Positions 7,468 to 15,853 of a stretch of DNA of 64,000 bases are shown here, in pieces. The notes beneath the pieces were generated by a model. That model saw only the letters and a program-made list of their open reading frames with translations, made no database searches and was not told where the DNA came from. The position numbers were made by a program, and so were the translations under genes. The DNA is from Kineococcus terrestris (lineage in GTDB: Bacteria > Actinomycetota > Actinomycetes > Actinomycetales > Kineococcaceae): the NCBI RefSeq assembly GCF_041020765.1, contig NZ_JBEUEJ010000001.1; one strand, 5' to 3'. Positions within the stretch are counted from its first letter, which is position 1. The number at the start of each line of letters is the position of its first letter.

Positions 7468-9302
7468 CAGTACTTGCGCTCCATCGGCTGGTAGCGCGTC
7501 TGGACCACGGGCTTGTAGTCCAGGCGCATCGTGTGCTGCCCGTCGGCGCCCGCCTCGCGGTACACCATCGTGTGCCGCATGAAGTTGACGTCGTCGCGGT
7601 TGGGGTAGTCCTCGCGGAAGTGCCCGCCCCGGGACTCCTTGCGCTCCAGCGCCCCCAGGACCATGACCTCGGCCAGGTCGAGGAGGAACCCGAGCTCCAG
7701 GCCCTCGAGCAGGTCGACGTTGTACCGGCGGCCCTTGTCCTGCACGGCGACCCGGGCGTAGCGCTCCTTGAGCCGCTCGATGTCGGTCAGGGCCTGCTTG
7801 AGCGTGGCCTCGGTGCGGAAGACCTGGGCGTTGGCGTCCATCGTCTCCTGCAGCTCCGCCCGGATCGCCGCGACGCGGTCGGTGGTGGCGGGGCGGTCGC
7901 GCAGCTCGGTCAGCTGGGCGACGAGGTCGGCCTCGGGGGCCTCCGGCAGCGCGACCCACTGCGCCTTCGTGGCGTACTCCGCGGCGGCGATGCCGGCGCG
8001 GCGGCCGAAGACGTTGATGTCGAGCAGGGAGTTGGTGCCCAGGCGGTTGGAGCCGTGCACCGACACGCACGCCACCTCGCCCGCGGCGTACAGGCCGGGG
8101 ACGACGCGGGTGTTGTCCTGCAGCACCTCGGCCTCGACGTTGGTCGGCACGCCGCCCATCGCGTAGTGCGCGGTCGGGTACACCGGCACCGGCTCGGTGT
8201 ACGGCTCGACGCCCAGGTAGGTGCGGGCGAACTCGGTGATGTCCGGCAGCTTGGCGTCGATGTGCGCGGGCTCCAGGTGGGTCAGGTCGAGCAGGACGTA
8301 GTCCTTGTTCGGCCCGGCGCCGCGGCCCTCGCGCACCTCGTTGGCCATCGAGCGGGCGACGATGTCGCGCGGCGCGAGGTCCTTGATGGTGGGCGCGTAG
8401 CGCTCCATGAAGCGCTCGCCGTCGGCGTTGCGCAGGATGCCGCCCTCGCCGCGGGCGGCCTCGGACAGCAGGATGCCCAGGCCCGCCAGGCCCGTCGGGT
8501 GGAACTGGAAGAACTCCATGTCCTCCAGCGGGATCCCGCGGCGGTAGGCGATGCCCATGCCGTCGCCGGTGAGGGTGTGCGCGTTGGAGGTCGTCTTGAA
8601 GACCTTGCCGGCGCCGCCGGTGGCGAGCACGACCGACTTGGCCTGGAAGACGTGCACCTCGCCGGTGGCCAGCTCGTAGGCCACGACGCCCGCGACGCGC
8701 TTGTCGCCGGGCACGCCCACCGTCGGCGGGACGGCCATGCCCGGCTGGTCGGCCGCGCCCTCGATCTCGTCGCCGGTGCGCGCGTCGGCGGCGTCCACGA
8801 CGAGCAGGTCCAGGACGTAGAACTCGTTGAAGAACTCCACCTCGTGCTTGACGCACTGCTGGTAGAGGGTCTGCAGGATCATGTGGCCGGTGCGGTCCGC
8901 GGCGAAGCACGAGCGGCGCACGGGCGCCTTGCCGTGGTCACGGGTGTGGCCGCCGAACCGGCGCTGGTCGATCTTGCCGTCGGGCGTGCGGTTGAACGGC
9001 AGGCCCATCTTCTCCAGGTCGAGGACCGCGTCGATGGCCTCCTTGCACATCACCTCGGCGGCGTCCTGGTCGACGAGGTAGTCACCGCCCTTGACGGTGT
9101 CGAAGGTGTGCCACTCCCAGTTGTCCTCCTCGACGTTGGCCAGGGCGGCGCACATGCCGCCCTGGGCCGCACCGGTGTGCGAGCGCGTCGGGTAGAGCTT
9201 GGTGAGCACGGCCGTCCGGGCGCGCTTGCCGGCCTCGAGGGCGGCGCGCATGCCGGCCCCGCCGGCCCCGACGATGACGACGTCGAACTGGTGGGTCTGC
9301 AC
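7467..9302 (-). CDS. sdhA: Succinate dehydrogenase flavoprotein subunit
   Basis: A 611-residue SdhA. FAD-binding VVIVGAGGAGMRAALEAG is at residues ~8-25; PTRSHTGAAQGG holds the histidine that is covalently flavinylated in the family; GGHTRDHGKAPVRRSCFAAD and HPTGLAGLGILLSEAARGEG form the dicarboxylate site; and VHGSNRLGTNSLLD is near the C-terminal third. The GTG start is supported by GGGAGG 6 bases upstream. It oxidises succinate to fumarate on the cytoplasmic face and lies 17 bases after sdhD and directly ahead of sdhB. The set with separate SdhC and SdhD anchors fits the Rv3316-3319 type of actinobacterial complex II. Confidence 0.97.
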   Translation of the reverse strand: MQTHQFDVVIVGAGGAGMRAALEAGKRARTAVLTKLYPTRSHTGAAQGGMCAALANVEEDNWEWHTFDTVKGGDYLVDQDAAEVMCKEAIDAVLDLEKMGLPFNRTPDGKIDQRRFGGHTRDHGKAPVRRSCFAADRTGHMILQTLYQQCVKHEVEFFNEFYVLDLLVVDAADARTGDEIEGAADQPGMAVPPTVGVPGDKRVAGVVAYELATGEVHVFQAKSVVLATGGAGKVFKTTSNAHTLTGDGMGIAYRRGIPLEDMEFFQFHPTGLAGLGILLSEAARGEGGILRNADGERFMERYAPTIKDLAPRDIVARSMANEVREGRGAGPNKDYVLLDLTHLEPAHIDAKLPDITEFARTYLGVEPYTEPVPVYPTAHYAMGGVPTNVEAEVLQDNTRVVPGLYAAGEVACVSVHGSNRLGTNSLLDINVFGRRAGIAAAEYATKAQWVALPEAPEADLVAQLTELRDRPATTDRVAAIRAELQETMDANAQVFRTEATLKQALTDIERLKERYARVAVQDKGRRYNVDLLEGLELGFLLDLAEVMVLGALERKESRGGHFREDYPNRDDVNFMRHTMVYREAGADGQHTMRLDYKPVVQTRYQPMERKY

Positions 9303-9319
9303 AGCTGCCTCCCGCTCGG

Positions 9320-9820
9320 TCAGTTGGTCACGCTGGGCACGTTCTCGCTCCCCGCGAGGCAGACCTCGAGGGTGGAGTTCGGGTCCGCGCAGGGGTCGAA
9401 GGTGAAGATCACGAGGGTGCCGACGACGAGGACGACCACCGTCGCGGTGTAGAGCGCCATCTTCAGCCAGAAGCGCGTGGAGTCGCGCTCGGCGTAGTCG
9501 TTGATGATCGTGCGCACGCCGTTGGTGCCGTGCAGCTGGGCCAGCCACAGCATCATCAGGTCCCAGACCTGCCAGAACGGGCTGGCCCACTTGCCGGCCA
9601 CGAACGCCCAGGTGATCTGGGAGATGCCCTCGCCCATCATCAGGTTGACGAACAGGTGCCCGAAGACGAGCACGACGAGGAGGAGCCCGGACATGCGCTG
9701 GAAGAGCCAGCCGTAGAGCTCCCAGTTGGTGCGGGTGGCCCGGCTGCGCCGGTAGGGGGCGCGCGGCGCCTCCAGGGCCGGGGCGTAGGCCCCGCCGGGG
9801 GTCTGCTCGGGTGCGCTCAT
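9320..9820 (-). CDS. sdhD: Succinate dehydrogenase membrane anchor, SdhD
   Basis: A 166-residue protein with three membrane helices at residues ~44-65, ~90-108 and ~120-142. The first carries RMSGLLLVVLVFGHLFVN, with the Ser/Arg quinone-site pattern and the heme-ligand type histidine, and the second holds LAQLHGTNGVR. The N-terminal 33 residues are polar. The tail contains two cysteines (DPCADPN, EVCLAG) on the outer side. ATG start with GAGGA upstream, 7 bases after the sdhC stop. Confidence 0.9.
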   Translation of the reverse strand: MSAPEQTPGGAYAPALEAPRAPYRRSRATRTNWELYGWLFQRMSGLLLVVLVFGHLFVNLMMGEGISQITWAFVAGKWASPFWQVWDLMMLWLAQLHGTNGVRTIINDYAERDSTRFWLKMALYTATVVVLVVGTLVIFTFDPCADPNSTLEVCLAGSENVPSVTN

Positions 9821-9827
9821 CGGGTCC

Positions 9828-10250
9828 TCACTCGCCGAAGACGTGCATCAGGTGGCGGACGGCGAAGGGGATCATCAGGGCGAACCACAGGCCCACGACG
9901 CCCCAGAACATCTTGCGGTGGTGCACGGTGCCCTTGGACCAGAAGTCGACGAGCATGATCCGGATCCCGTTGAGCGCGTGGAAGACCACGGCGCCCACGA
10001 GGCCGAGCTCGCCGAGGCCCATGACCGGGTTCTTGTACTGCGCGATCACCGCGTCGTACACCTCGGGCGAGATCCGCACCGTCGCGGTGTCCAGCACGTG
10101 CACGAACAGGAAGAAGAAGATCAGCACCCCGGAGATGCGGTGCATGACCCACGACCACATGCCCTCGCGGCCGCGGTACAGGGTGCCTGCCGGCTTGAGG
10201 CCGCCGCTGGGGGCGGCTCCCTGGCCGGGCGGGGTGAGGCTCGTGGCCAC
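9828..10250 (-). CDS. sdhC: Succinate dehydrogenase cytochrome b subunit, SdhC
   Basis: A 140-residue protein with three membrane helices. HRISGVLIFFFLFVHVLD in helix 1 supplies the family arginine/serine and the heme histidine, and VVFHALNGIRIMLVDF is in helix 2. I place the start at GTG 10250 because AGGAGG (10257-10262) lies 6 bases ahead; an in-frame GTG at 10271 would add seven residues but has no ribosome site. It is the first gene of sdhCDAB. Upstream come a 7-base inverted repeat (10269-10286), a TACGAT hexamer (10328-10333) and an IdeR-like site (10415-10433), so the mRNA has a leader of about 70 bases, unlike many neighbours. Confidence 0.92.
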   Translation of the reverse strand: MATSLTPPGQGAAPSGGLKPAGTLYRGREGMWSWVMHRISGVLIFFFLFVHVLDTATVRISPEVYDAVIAQYKNPVMGLGELGLVGAVVFHALNGIRIMLVDFWSKGTVHHRKMFWGVVGLWFALMIPFAVRHLMHVFGE

Positions 10251-10268
10251 CGGCGTCCTCCTCAGGTC

Positions 10269-10286
10269 CACGGACGTCGGTCCGTG
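10269..10286 (-). promoter_or_regulatory. Inverted repeat in the sdhC leader
   Basis: CACGGAC and GTCCGTG separated by 4 bases, ending 6 bases before the sdhC ribosome site. It could fold in the leader RNA or be a protein site. Confidence 0.4.
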
Positions 10287-10327
10287 CGCCCAGGAGGCGG
10301 CGCGCAGGCTTCGGCGTCCTGCCCACC

Positions 10328-10333
10328 ATCGTA
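10328..10333 (-). promoter_or_regulatory. sdhC: -10 hexamer for sdhCDAB
   Basis: TACGAT on the minus strand, about 80 bases before the sdhC GTG; no convincing -35 at 16-18 bases. Confidence 0.35.
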
Positions 10334-10414
10334 GGCGCGCGGTGACGGGACGCCCCGTCCCGGGAGGCGTGCGGGGAGGTTTTGTGACGAAGGACTCACG
10401 GGCAGGTGAGGGCC

Positions 10415-10433
10415 TCAGGGAAGCCTACCCTCA
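10415..10433. promoter_or_regulatory. IdeR/DtxR-like iron box upstream of sdhCDAB
   Basis: The minus-strand 19-mer TGAGGGTAGGCTTCCCTGA agrees with the DtxR/IdeR consensus TTAGGTTAGGCTAACCTAA at 14 of 19 positions, with an intact AGG.TAGGCT..CCT core. It is centred about 100 bases upstream of the transcription start implied by the TACGAT hexamer. Activation by iron-loaded IdeR from such a distance is known for mycobacterial bfrB. No regulator gene is in the window. Confidence 0.4.
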
Positions 10434-10469
10434 GCGGCTCCCGCGGGGAGGCCGACCGACCCGTCCGGC

Positions 10470-10507
10470 GGCGCCCGGACGGGTGGTCGCCGGCCCGTCC
10501 GGGCGCC
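10470..10507. repeat. Long GC hairpin upstream of manC
   Basis: Perfect 14-base arms GGCGCCCGGACGGG (10470-10483) and CCCGTCCGGGCGCC (10494-10507) with a 10-base loop. A third CCGTCCGG lies at 10461-10468. No gene ends here, so its role as terminator, attenuator or protein site is open. Confidence 0.5.
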
Positions 10508-10549
10508 CCCGGTGACGCGGGTGGACGGTGCCGGCGGGCCTCCGGCCGG

Positions 10550-10555
10550 TAGGTT
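10550..10555 (+). promoter_or_regulatory. -10 hexamer of manC (leaderless or nearly so)
   Basis: TAGGTT ends 8 bases before the ATG; no Shine-Dalgarno sequence precedes the start. Confidence 0.4.
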
Positions 10556-10563
10556 CGCGCCCC

Positions 10564-11802
10564 ATGGGGGAGACCACCACGGGGACGGGCACGGGGACGG
10601 GCGGGACCGCGGGCGCGAGCGCGGCCGGGACGGGCGCGGGGCAGGTCCCCGGGGCGCCGTGGTCCTGGACGGGCGACGAGGCCGAGGAGGGGCTCGTCGA
10701 CCTCAGCGACTTCCACGCCGTCGTCCCGGCCGGCGGCGCCGGCACCCGGCTGTGGCCGCTCTCGCGCAGCGACCGCCCCAAGTTCCTGCTCGACCTCACC
10801 GGGCGCGGGCGCACCCTGCTGCAGTCCACCTGGGACCGGCTGCTGCCCCTGACCGACGCCTCGCGCACGTGGGTGGTCACCGGCCGCGCCCACGCCGACG
10901 CCGTGTCCGCCCAGCTGCCGGACCTGCCGGTCGAGCACGTCCTGCGCGAGCCCGCGCAGCGCGACTCCGCCGCCGCGATCGGCCTGGCCGCCGCCGTCCT
11001 CGTGCGCCGCGACCCCGACGCCGTCCTGGGCTCCTTCGCCGCCGACCAGATCATCTCCGGCCGCGACGACTTCGAGGGCGCCGTCGAGGAGGCCGTCGTG
11101 ACGGCCCGGCGCGGCTTCGTCGTCACCATCGGCATCGCCCCCTCGCACCCGGCCACCGGCTTCGGCTACATCCGCCTCGGCAAGCGGCTGCGCCTGCAGG
11201 GCGCCCCCAACGCCCGCCGCGTGCTGCAGTTCAAGGAGAAGCCCGACGCGCGCACCGCGGCGGCCTACCTGTCCACCGGCGACTACCGCTGGAACGGCGG
11301 CATGTTCGTCGCCCGCGCCGACGTCCTGCTGGAGGTGCTGGCCGAGCAGGTGCCGGCCCTGCACGCCGGCCTGGTGCGCATCGCCGAGGCGTGGGACGGG
11401 CCCGAGCGCGACGCCGTGCTGGAGGAGGAGTGGGCGCGGCTGCCGGCCATCGCCATCGACCACGCCGTGGCCGAGCCGGCCGCCGAGGCCGGCCGGGTGG
11501 CCGTCGTGCCGGCCACCTTCGGCTGGGACGACGTCGGCGACTTCTCCTCCCTGGCCGAGCTGCTGCCCGCCGACGTCGACCGCCCCCGCGTCCTCGGCGA
11601 CCCCGAGCTGGTCATCACCGAGGGCGTCGCCGGCGGGGTCGTCGTCCCCGGCGGCGACCGCGTCGTGGCGCTGCTCGGCGTGGACGACATCGTCGTGGTG
11701 GACACCCCCGACGCGCTGCTGGTCACCACGCGGGCGCGCGCGCAGGAGGTCAAGAAGCTCGTCGCCCGCGCCAAGGAGGCCGGCCGCGCCGATGTCCTCT
11801 GA
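10564..11802 (+). CDS. manC: Mannose-1-phosphate guanylyltransferase
   Basis: A 412-residue nucleotidyltransferase making GDP-mannose from mannose-1-phosphate and GTP. The signature VVPAGGAGTRLWPLSR is at residues ~52-67 after a Gly/Thr-rich N-terminal extension. LGSFAADQII, HPATGFGYIR, LQFKEKPD and YRWNGGMFV are the further substrate-binding blocks. The protein lacks the C-terminal phosphomannose isomerase cupin of bifunctional ManC. ATG 10564 is chosen over an upstream in-frame GTG at 10528 because of the -10 spacing. It overlaps the next gene by 11 bases. It provides mannosyl donors for cell envelope glycans; in related genomes it lies next to sdh as here. Confidence 0.92.
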   Translation: MGETTTGTGTGTGGTAGASAAGTGAGQVPGAPWSWTGDEAEEGLVDLSDFHAVVPAGGAGTRLWPLSRSDRPKFLLDLTGRGRTLLQSTWDRLLPLTDASRTWVVTGRAHADAVSAQLPDLPVEHVLREPAQRDSAAAIGLAAAVLVRRDPDAVLGSFAADQIISGRDDFEGAVEEAVVTARRGFVVTIGIAPSHPATGFGYIRLGKRLRLQGAPNARRVLQFKEKPDARTAAAYLSTGDYRWNGGMFVARADVLLEVLAEQVPALHAGLVRIAEAWDGPERDAVLEEEWARLPAIAIDHAVAEPAAEAGRVAVVPATFGWDDVGDFSSLAELLPADVDRPRVLGDPELVITEGVAGGVVVPGGDRVVALLGVDDIVVVDTPDALLVTTRARAQEVKKLVARAKEAGRADVL

Positions 11803-13063
11803 GTCCTCACCCGGGTCCGGGACCGGGCGCGGGACCGCCCGGCCGCCGCTGGCGGCGCTCGTGGAGCGGCACCTGCCGGCCGTGCGCGCCCTGCGCCGCG
11901 ACGTGCACGCCCACCCCGAGCTCAGCCGCGCCGAGCACCGCACCACCGACGCGGTCGCGCGGTTGCTGGAGGGCGCCGGGCTGGCGGTGCGCCGGCTGCC
12001 CGGCACCGGCCTGGTCGCCGACGTCCTGCCCGGCCCGGGCGCGGCGGACGACCGGGTGGTGGCGCTGCGCGGTGACTGCGACGCGCTGCCGCTGCGGGAG
12101 ACCACGGGCCTGCCGCACGCCTCCACCGTCGACGGCGTCGCCCACGCCTGCGGCCACGACGTGCACACCGCCGTGCTGGCCGGCTGCGGGCTCGTCCTGG
12201 CCGACGTCGCGCGCGCGGGCGCGCTGCGGCACACCGTGCGCCTGGTCCTGCAGCCGGCGGAGGAGGTGATGCCCGGCGGCGCGCTGGACGTCGTGGGCGC
12301 GGGCGTGGTCGACGACGTGTCCGCCATCTACGGCCTGCACTGCGACCCCAGCCTGGACGTCGGCACGGTGGGCCTGAAGGCGGGCCCCATCACCTCCGCC
12401 TCCGACCACGTCACCGTCCGGCTGTTCGGCCCCGGCGGGCACACCTCGCGCCCGCACCTGGCCGGCGACCTCGTCTTCGCCCTAGGGCAGGTCGTCACGC
12501 AGCTTCCCGCCGTGCTGGCCCGGCGGGTGGACCCGCGCGCGGGCGTGAACCTGACGTGGGGCTCGGTGCACGCCGGCGGCGCGCCCAACGCCGTGCCCAG
12601 CGAGGGGCTGGCCGCGGGCACGCTGCGCTGCATGGAGACCGAGGCGTGGCAGCACGCCGGCGAGCTCGTCGAGGACGTCGTCGCCGACCTGGTGCGCCCG
12701 TACGCGGTGCGCGCCGAGGTGACGCTGGTGCGCGGGGTGCCGCCGGTGGACAACGACGTGCGCGCCACGGCCGCGCTGGAGCAGGCCGCGCGCGCCGAGC
12801 TGGGCGACGACGCCGTGCTGCCCACCCGCCAGTCGCTGGGCGGGGAGGACTTCGCCTGGTACCTGCACCACGTGCCCGGCGCGATGGTCCGGCTGGGGAC
12901 CCGCACGCCCGGCGGGCCGACGTACGACCTGCACCGCGGCGACTACGCCCCGGACGAGGACTGCCTCGGGCCGGGCGTCCTGGTGATGGCCGCCACTGCC
13001 TGCTCGGAGCGGGCTCTGCTGGGCGATGTGACCACTACGATGGCGCAGCGATCGTCGAACTGA
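11792..13063 (+). CDS. M20-family amidohydrolase (AmiA/AmiB-like)
   Basis: A 423-residue metal-dependent amidohydrolase of the IAA-amino acid hydrolase / hippurate hydrolase type. RDVHAHPELS is at residues ~36-45; the metal ligand HACGHDVH at ~118-125; QPAEE, with the catalytic glutamate and metal glutamate, at ~154-158; the dimerisation domain begins near GPGGHTSRPH (~217); and GGEDFAWYL is near the C-terminus. It cleaves an N-acyl group from an amino acid or similar amide. Mycobacteria have two such genes (amiA1, amiB1) in the same core block. The start lies inside the end of manC with an 11-base overlap. Confidence 0.9.
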   Translation: MSSESSPGSGTGRGTARPPLAALVERHLPAVRALRRDVHAHPELSRAEHRTTDAVARLLEGAGLAVRRLPGTGLVADVLPGPGAADDRVVALRGDCDALPLRETTGLPHASTVDGVAHACGHDVHTAVLAGCGLVLADVARAGALRHTVRLVLQPAEEVMPGGALDVVGAGVVDDVSAIYGLHCDPSLDVGTVGLKAGPITSASDHVTVRLFGPGGHTSRPHLAGDLVFALGQVVTQLPAVLARRVDPRAGVNLTWGSVHAGGAPNAVPSEGLAAGTLRCMETEAWQHAGELVEDVVADLVRPYAVRAEVTLVRGVPPVDNDVRATAALEQAARAELGDDAVLPTRQSLGGEDFAWYLHHVPGAMVRLGTRTPGGPTYDLHRGDYAPDEDCLGPGVLVMAATACSERALLGDVTTTMAQRSSN

Positions 13064-13100
13064 CGACCGGACGACCAGGACGACCTGGAGGATCCCCCTC

Positions 13101-14189
13101 ATGCGCAAGTTCTCCCGCCTCGCCCCGGCCGCGGCCGTCGGTGTCGCGGCGCTGCTGCTGGCCTCCTGCGGCGAGCGCCCCGACGACACGCAGGGCGCCG
13201 GTGAGGCCACCGGCGGCGGCGAGTCGTTCAAGGCCTGCATGGTGCTCGACACCGGCGGCGTCGACGACCGTTCCTTCAACCAGTCGTCCTGGGCCGGGTT
13301 CACCGAGGCCCAGGAGCAGAACCCCGACATCGAGGTCGACTACACGCCGTCGGCCGACGACACGCAGTACACGCCGAACCTGCAGGCGTACGTCACCGAG
13401 GGCTGCGACACCATCGTCGGCGTCGGCGGCCTGATGGCCGACGACATGGCCGAGGTGGCCGCGGCGAACCCCGAGCAGAGCTTCGCCGAGATCGACTCCT
13501 CCTCGGGCGCCGACAACGTCTACGGCATCCAGTACAACACCGTCGAGGCCGCCTTCCTGGGCGGCTACCTGGCGGCCGGGATGACGCAGTCCGGTGTCGT
13601 GGGCACCTGGGGCGGCCTGCCGATCCCGCCCGTGACGATCTTCATGGACGGTTTCGCCAAGGGCGTGCAGTACCACAACGAGCAGAAGGGCACCGACGTC
13701 CGCGTGCTCGGCTGGGACCCGGCCAACCCGGACGGCGGCACCTTCGCCAACAGCTTCACCGACCAGGCCGCGGGCCGCTCCATCACCGAGACGTTCGCCG
13801 CCCAGGGCGCCGACATCGTCATGCCGGTCGCCGGGCAGGCCGGTCTCGGCGCCGGTGCCGCCGCGCAGGCCGCCGGCGGGTCGCTGAACCTCATCTGGGT
13901 GGACACCGACGGCTGCGAGAGCGCCGCCGACTACTGCCAGTACTTCATCTCCTCCGTGACGAAGAACCTCACCGGCTCCGTGCGCGACTACGTGCTCGCG
14001 GCCGCCGAGGGCGAGCCGCCGACCGGCACGTACGTCGGCACGCTGGAGAACGACGGTGTCGGGCTGGCCCCGTTCAACCAGTTCGACGCCCAGGTGCCCG
14101 AGGAGCTGAAGACCGAGCTGGACGAGGTCCGCCAGGGCATCGTCGACGGCAGCGTCACCATCGACTCGGAGTTCGCCGTCACCGGCTGA
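13101..14189 (+). CDS. BMP-family substrate-binding lipoprotein (nucleoside importer)
   Basis: A 362-residue lipoprotein. The signal peptide ends in the lipobox LLLASC (cysteine at residue 23), followed by a Gly/Glu linker. The mature domain is of the BMP/PnrA type: VLDTGGVDDRSFNQSSWAGF near residue 50, GCDTIVGVGGLMADDM near 104, and VMPVAGQAGLGAGAAAQ near 242. Members bind purine nucleosides or nucleobases, and the three following genes plus cdd and deoA make nucleosides the likely cargo. GGAGG precedes the ATG. A 77-base gap separates it from the ATPase, which may allow higher expression of the binding protein. Confidence 0.93.
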   Translation: MRKFSRLAPAAAVGVAALLLASCGERPDDTQGAGEATGGGESFKACMVLDTGGVDDRSFNQSSWAGFTEAQEQNPDIEVDYTPSADDTQYTPNLQAYVTEGCDTIVGVGGLMADDMAEVAAANPEQSFAEIDSSSGADNVYGIQYNTVEAAFLGGYLAAGMTQSGVVGTWGGLPIPPVTIFMDGFAKGVQYHNEQKGTDVRVLGWDPANPDGGTFANSFTDQAAGRSITETFAAQGADIVMPVAGQAGLGAGAAAQAAGGSLNLIWVDTDGCESAADYCQYFISSVTKNLTGSVRDYVLAAAEGEPPTGTYVGTLENDGVGLAPFNQFDAQVPEELKTELDEVRQGIVDGSVTIDSEFAVTG

Positions 14190-14266
14190 GACCGGCCGGC
14201 AGCACGAACGGCACCGCACGACCGCACGACGCAGCACGAGCACACGACGAGGGGACCGGAGCGCAC

Positions 14267-15853
14267 GTGGAGCTGGAACTCCGGGGGATCACCAAGCGCT
14301 TCGGTGCCCTCGTCGCCAACGACGGCATCGACCTCACGGTCCGGGAGGGCGAGATCCACGCCCTCCTGGGCGAGAACGGCGCCGGCAAGAGCACGCTGAT
14401 GAACGTCCTGTACGGGCTGCACCAGCCCGACGAGGGCGAGGTGCTCGTCGACGGGGTGCCGCAGCGGTTCTCCTCCCCGGGCGACGCGATGGCCGCCGGG
14501 ATCGGCATGGTGCACCAGCACTTCATGCTCGTGCCGACGTTCACGGCCACCGAGAACATCGTCCTGGGCGCCGAGCTGACCAGCGGCGGCGGTTTCCTGG
14601 ACCGCCGCCGCGCGCGCCGGCGCGTCGTGGAGACCTCCGAGCGGTTCGGCCTCGCCGTCCCGCCCGACACGCTGGTCGCCGACCTCGCCGTCGGCGTGCA
14701 GCAGCGCGTGGAGATCGTCAAGGCGCTGCTGCGGGAGGCGAAGGTCCTCGTCCTCGACGAGCCCACGGCCGTCCTGACGCCCGCCGAGACCGACGACCTC
14801 ATGCGCGTCATGCGCGAGCTCGCCGACGCGGGCACCTCGATCGTCTTCATCACCCACAAGCTGCGCGAGGTGCGCGCGGTCGCCGACCGCATCACCGTCA
14901 TCCGGCGCGGCCGGGTGGTCGGCGAGGCGCTGCCCAGCGCCTCCGCCGAGGAGCTGGCCGCCCTCATGGTCGGCCGCGACGTGCGCCTGACCGTGGCCAA
15001 GGAACCCGCCCGCCCCGGCGAGCCGGTCCTGGAGGTCGACGACCTGCGCGTCACCGACGCCGCCGGCACCGTCCTCGTCGACGACGTGTCCCTGCGGGTG
15101 CGCGCCGGGGAGGTGCTGGCCGTGGCCGGGGTCGACGGCAACGGGCAGACCGAGCTGACCCGCGCGATCGTCGGCCTGCAGCGGCCCGAGAGCGGCTCGG
15201 TGCGCATCGGCGGGCGCGAGACGGCCGGGATGTCGGTGCGCCAGGTCCTCGACCTCGGCGTCGGGTACGTGCCGGAGGACCGCACGCACGACGGGCTCGT
15301 CGGTTCCTTCTCCATCGCCGAGAACCTCGTCCTCGACCTGGTCGACTCGCCCGGCTTCTCCTCCGGCCCGTCGGTGGACCGCGCCGCGGTGCGCCGCAAC
15401 GCCGACGAGCGCGTGCGCGAGTTCGACATCCGCACCCCGTCGGCCGACGCGCCCGTCTCGACCCTGTCGGGCGGCAACCAGCAGAAGGTCGTCCTCGCCC
15501 GCGAGATGTCCCGGCCGCTGGACCTGCTGGTCGTCGCCCAGCCCACCCGCGGCGTGGACGTCGGCAGCCAGGAGTTCGTCCACCAGCGCATCGTCGCCGA
15601 GCGCGACCGCGGCGCCGCGGTCGTCCTGATCTCCACCGAGCTGGACGAGGTGCGCGCCCTCGCCGACCGCATCGTCGTCCTCTACCGCGGCCGGATCGCC
15701 GGCGAGGTCGCGCCCGACGCCAGCCAGGAGGAGATCGGCCTGCTGATGGCCGGCGCCCGGCGCGCCGACGCCACCGCTCACACCGCTCGCACCGCTGACA
15801 CCGCCGGCGCCCCCGGCACCACCGACGCGCCCAGCCAGGGAGGCACCGCGTGA
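14267..15853 (+). CDS. Nucleoside ABC transporter, tandem ATPase (NupA/RbsA-like)
   Basis: A 528-residue ATPase with two nucleotide-binding domains. The N-terminal half has GENGAGKST, the atypical signature DLAVGVQQRVEI and VLDEPTAVL. The C-terminal half has GVDGNGQTE in place of a Walker A, STLSGGNQQKV and the degenerate VVAQPTRGVD in place of a normal Walker B. This asymmetry is usual for ribose/nucleoside importers. The last ~30 residues are Thr/Ala-rich (THTARTADTAG), from short DNA repeats. GTG start with GGAG upstream. The stop overlaps the next start by 4 bases. Confidence 0.93.
   Translation: MELELRGITKRFGALVANDGIDLTVREGEIHALLGENGAGKSTLMNVLYGLHQPDEGEVLVDGVPQRFSSPGDAMAAGIGMVHQHFMLVPTFTATENIVLGAELTSGGGFLDRRRARRRVVETSERFGLAVPPDTLVADLAVGVQQRVEIVKALLREAKVLVLDEPTAVLTPAETDDLMRVMRELADAGTSIVFITHKLREVRAVADRITVIRRGRVVGEALPSASAEELAALMVGRDVRLTVAKEPARPGEPVLEVDDLRVTDAAGTVLVDDVSLRVRAGEVLAVAGVDGNGQTELTRAIVGLQRPESGSVRIGGRETAGMSVRQVLDLGVGYVPEDRTHDGLVGSFSIAENLVLDLVDSPGFSSGPSVDRAAVRRNADERVREFDIRTPSADAPVSTLSGGNQQKVVLAREMSRPLDLLVVAQPTRGVDVGSQEFVHQRIVAERDRGAAVVLISTELDEVRALADRIVVLYRGRIAGEVAPDASQEEIGLLMAGARRADATAHTARTADTAGAPGTTDAPSQGGTA

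Larger units (their letters stand above)
10251..10563. other. Divergent sdhC/manC intergenic region
   Basis: 313 bases without a gene. It holds, from left, the sdhC ribosome site, a leader inverted repeat, the likely sdhC -10, an IdeR/DtxR-like site, a long GC hairpin and the likely manC -10, each described separately. Confidence 0.8.

Noticed and set aside
10383..10399. TGTGA...TCAC pair as a CRP/GlxR site near sdhC
   Set aside because: The half-sites are 8 bases apart instead of the required 6, and only the half-sites match.
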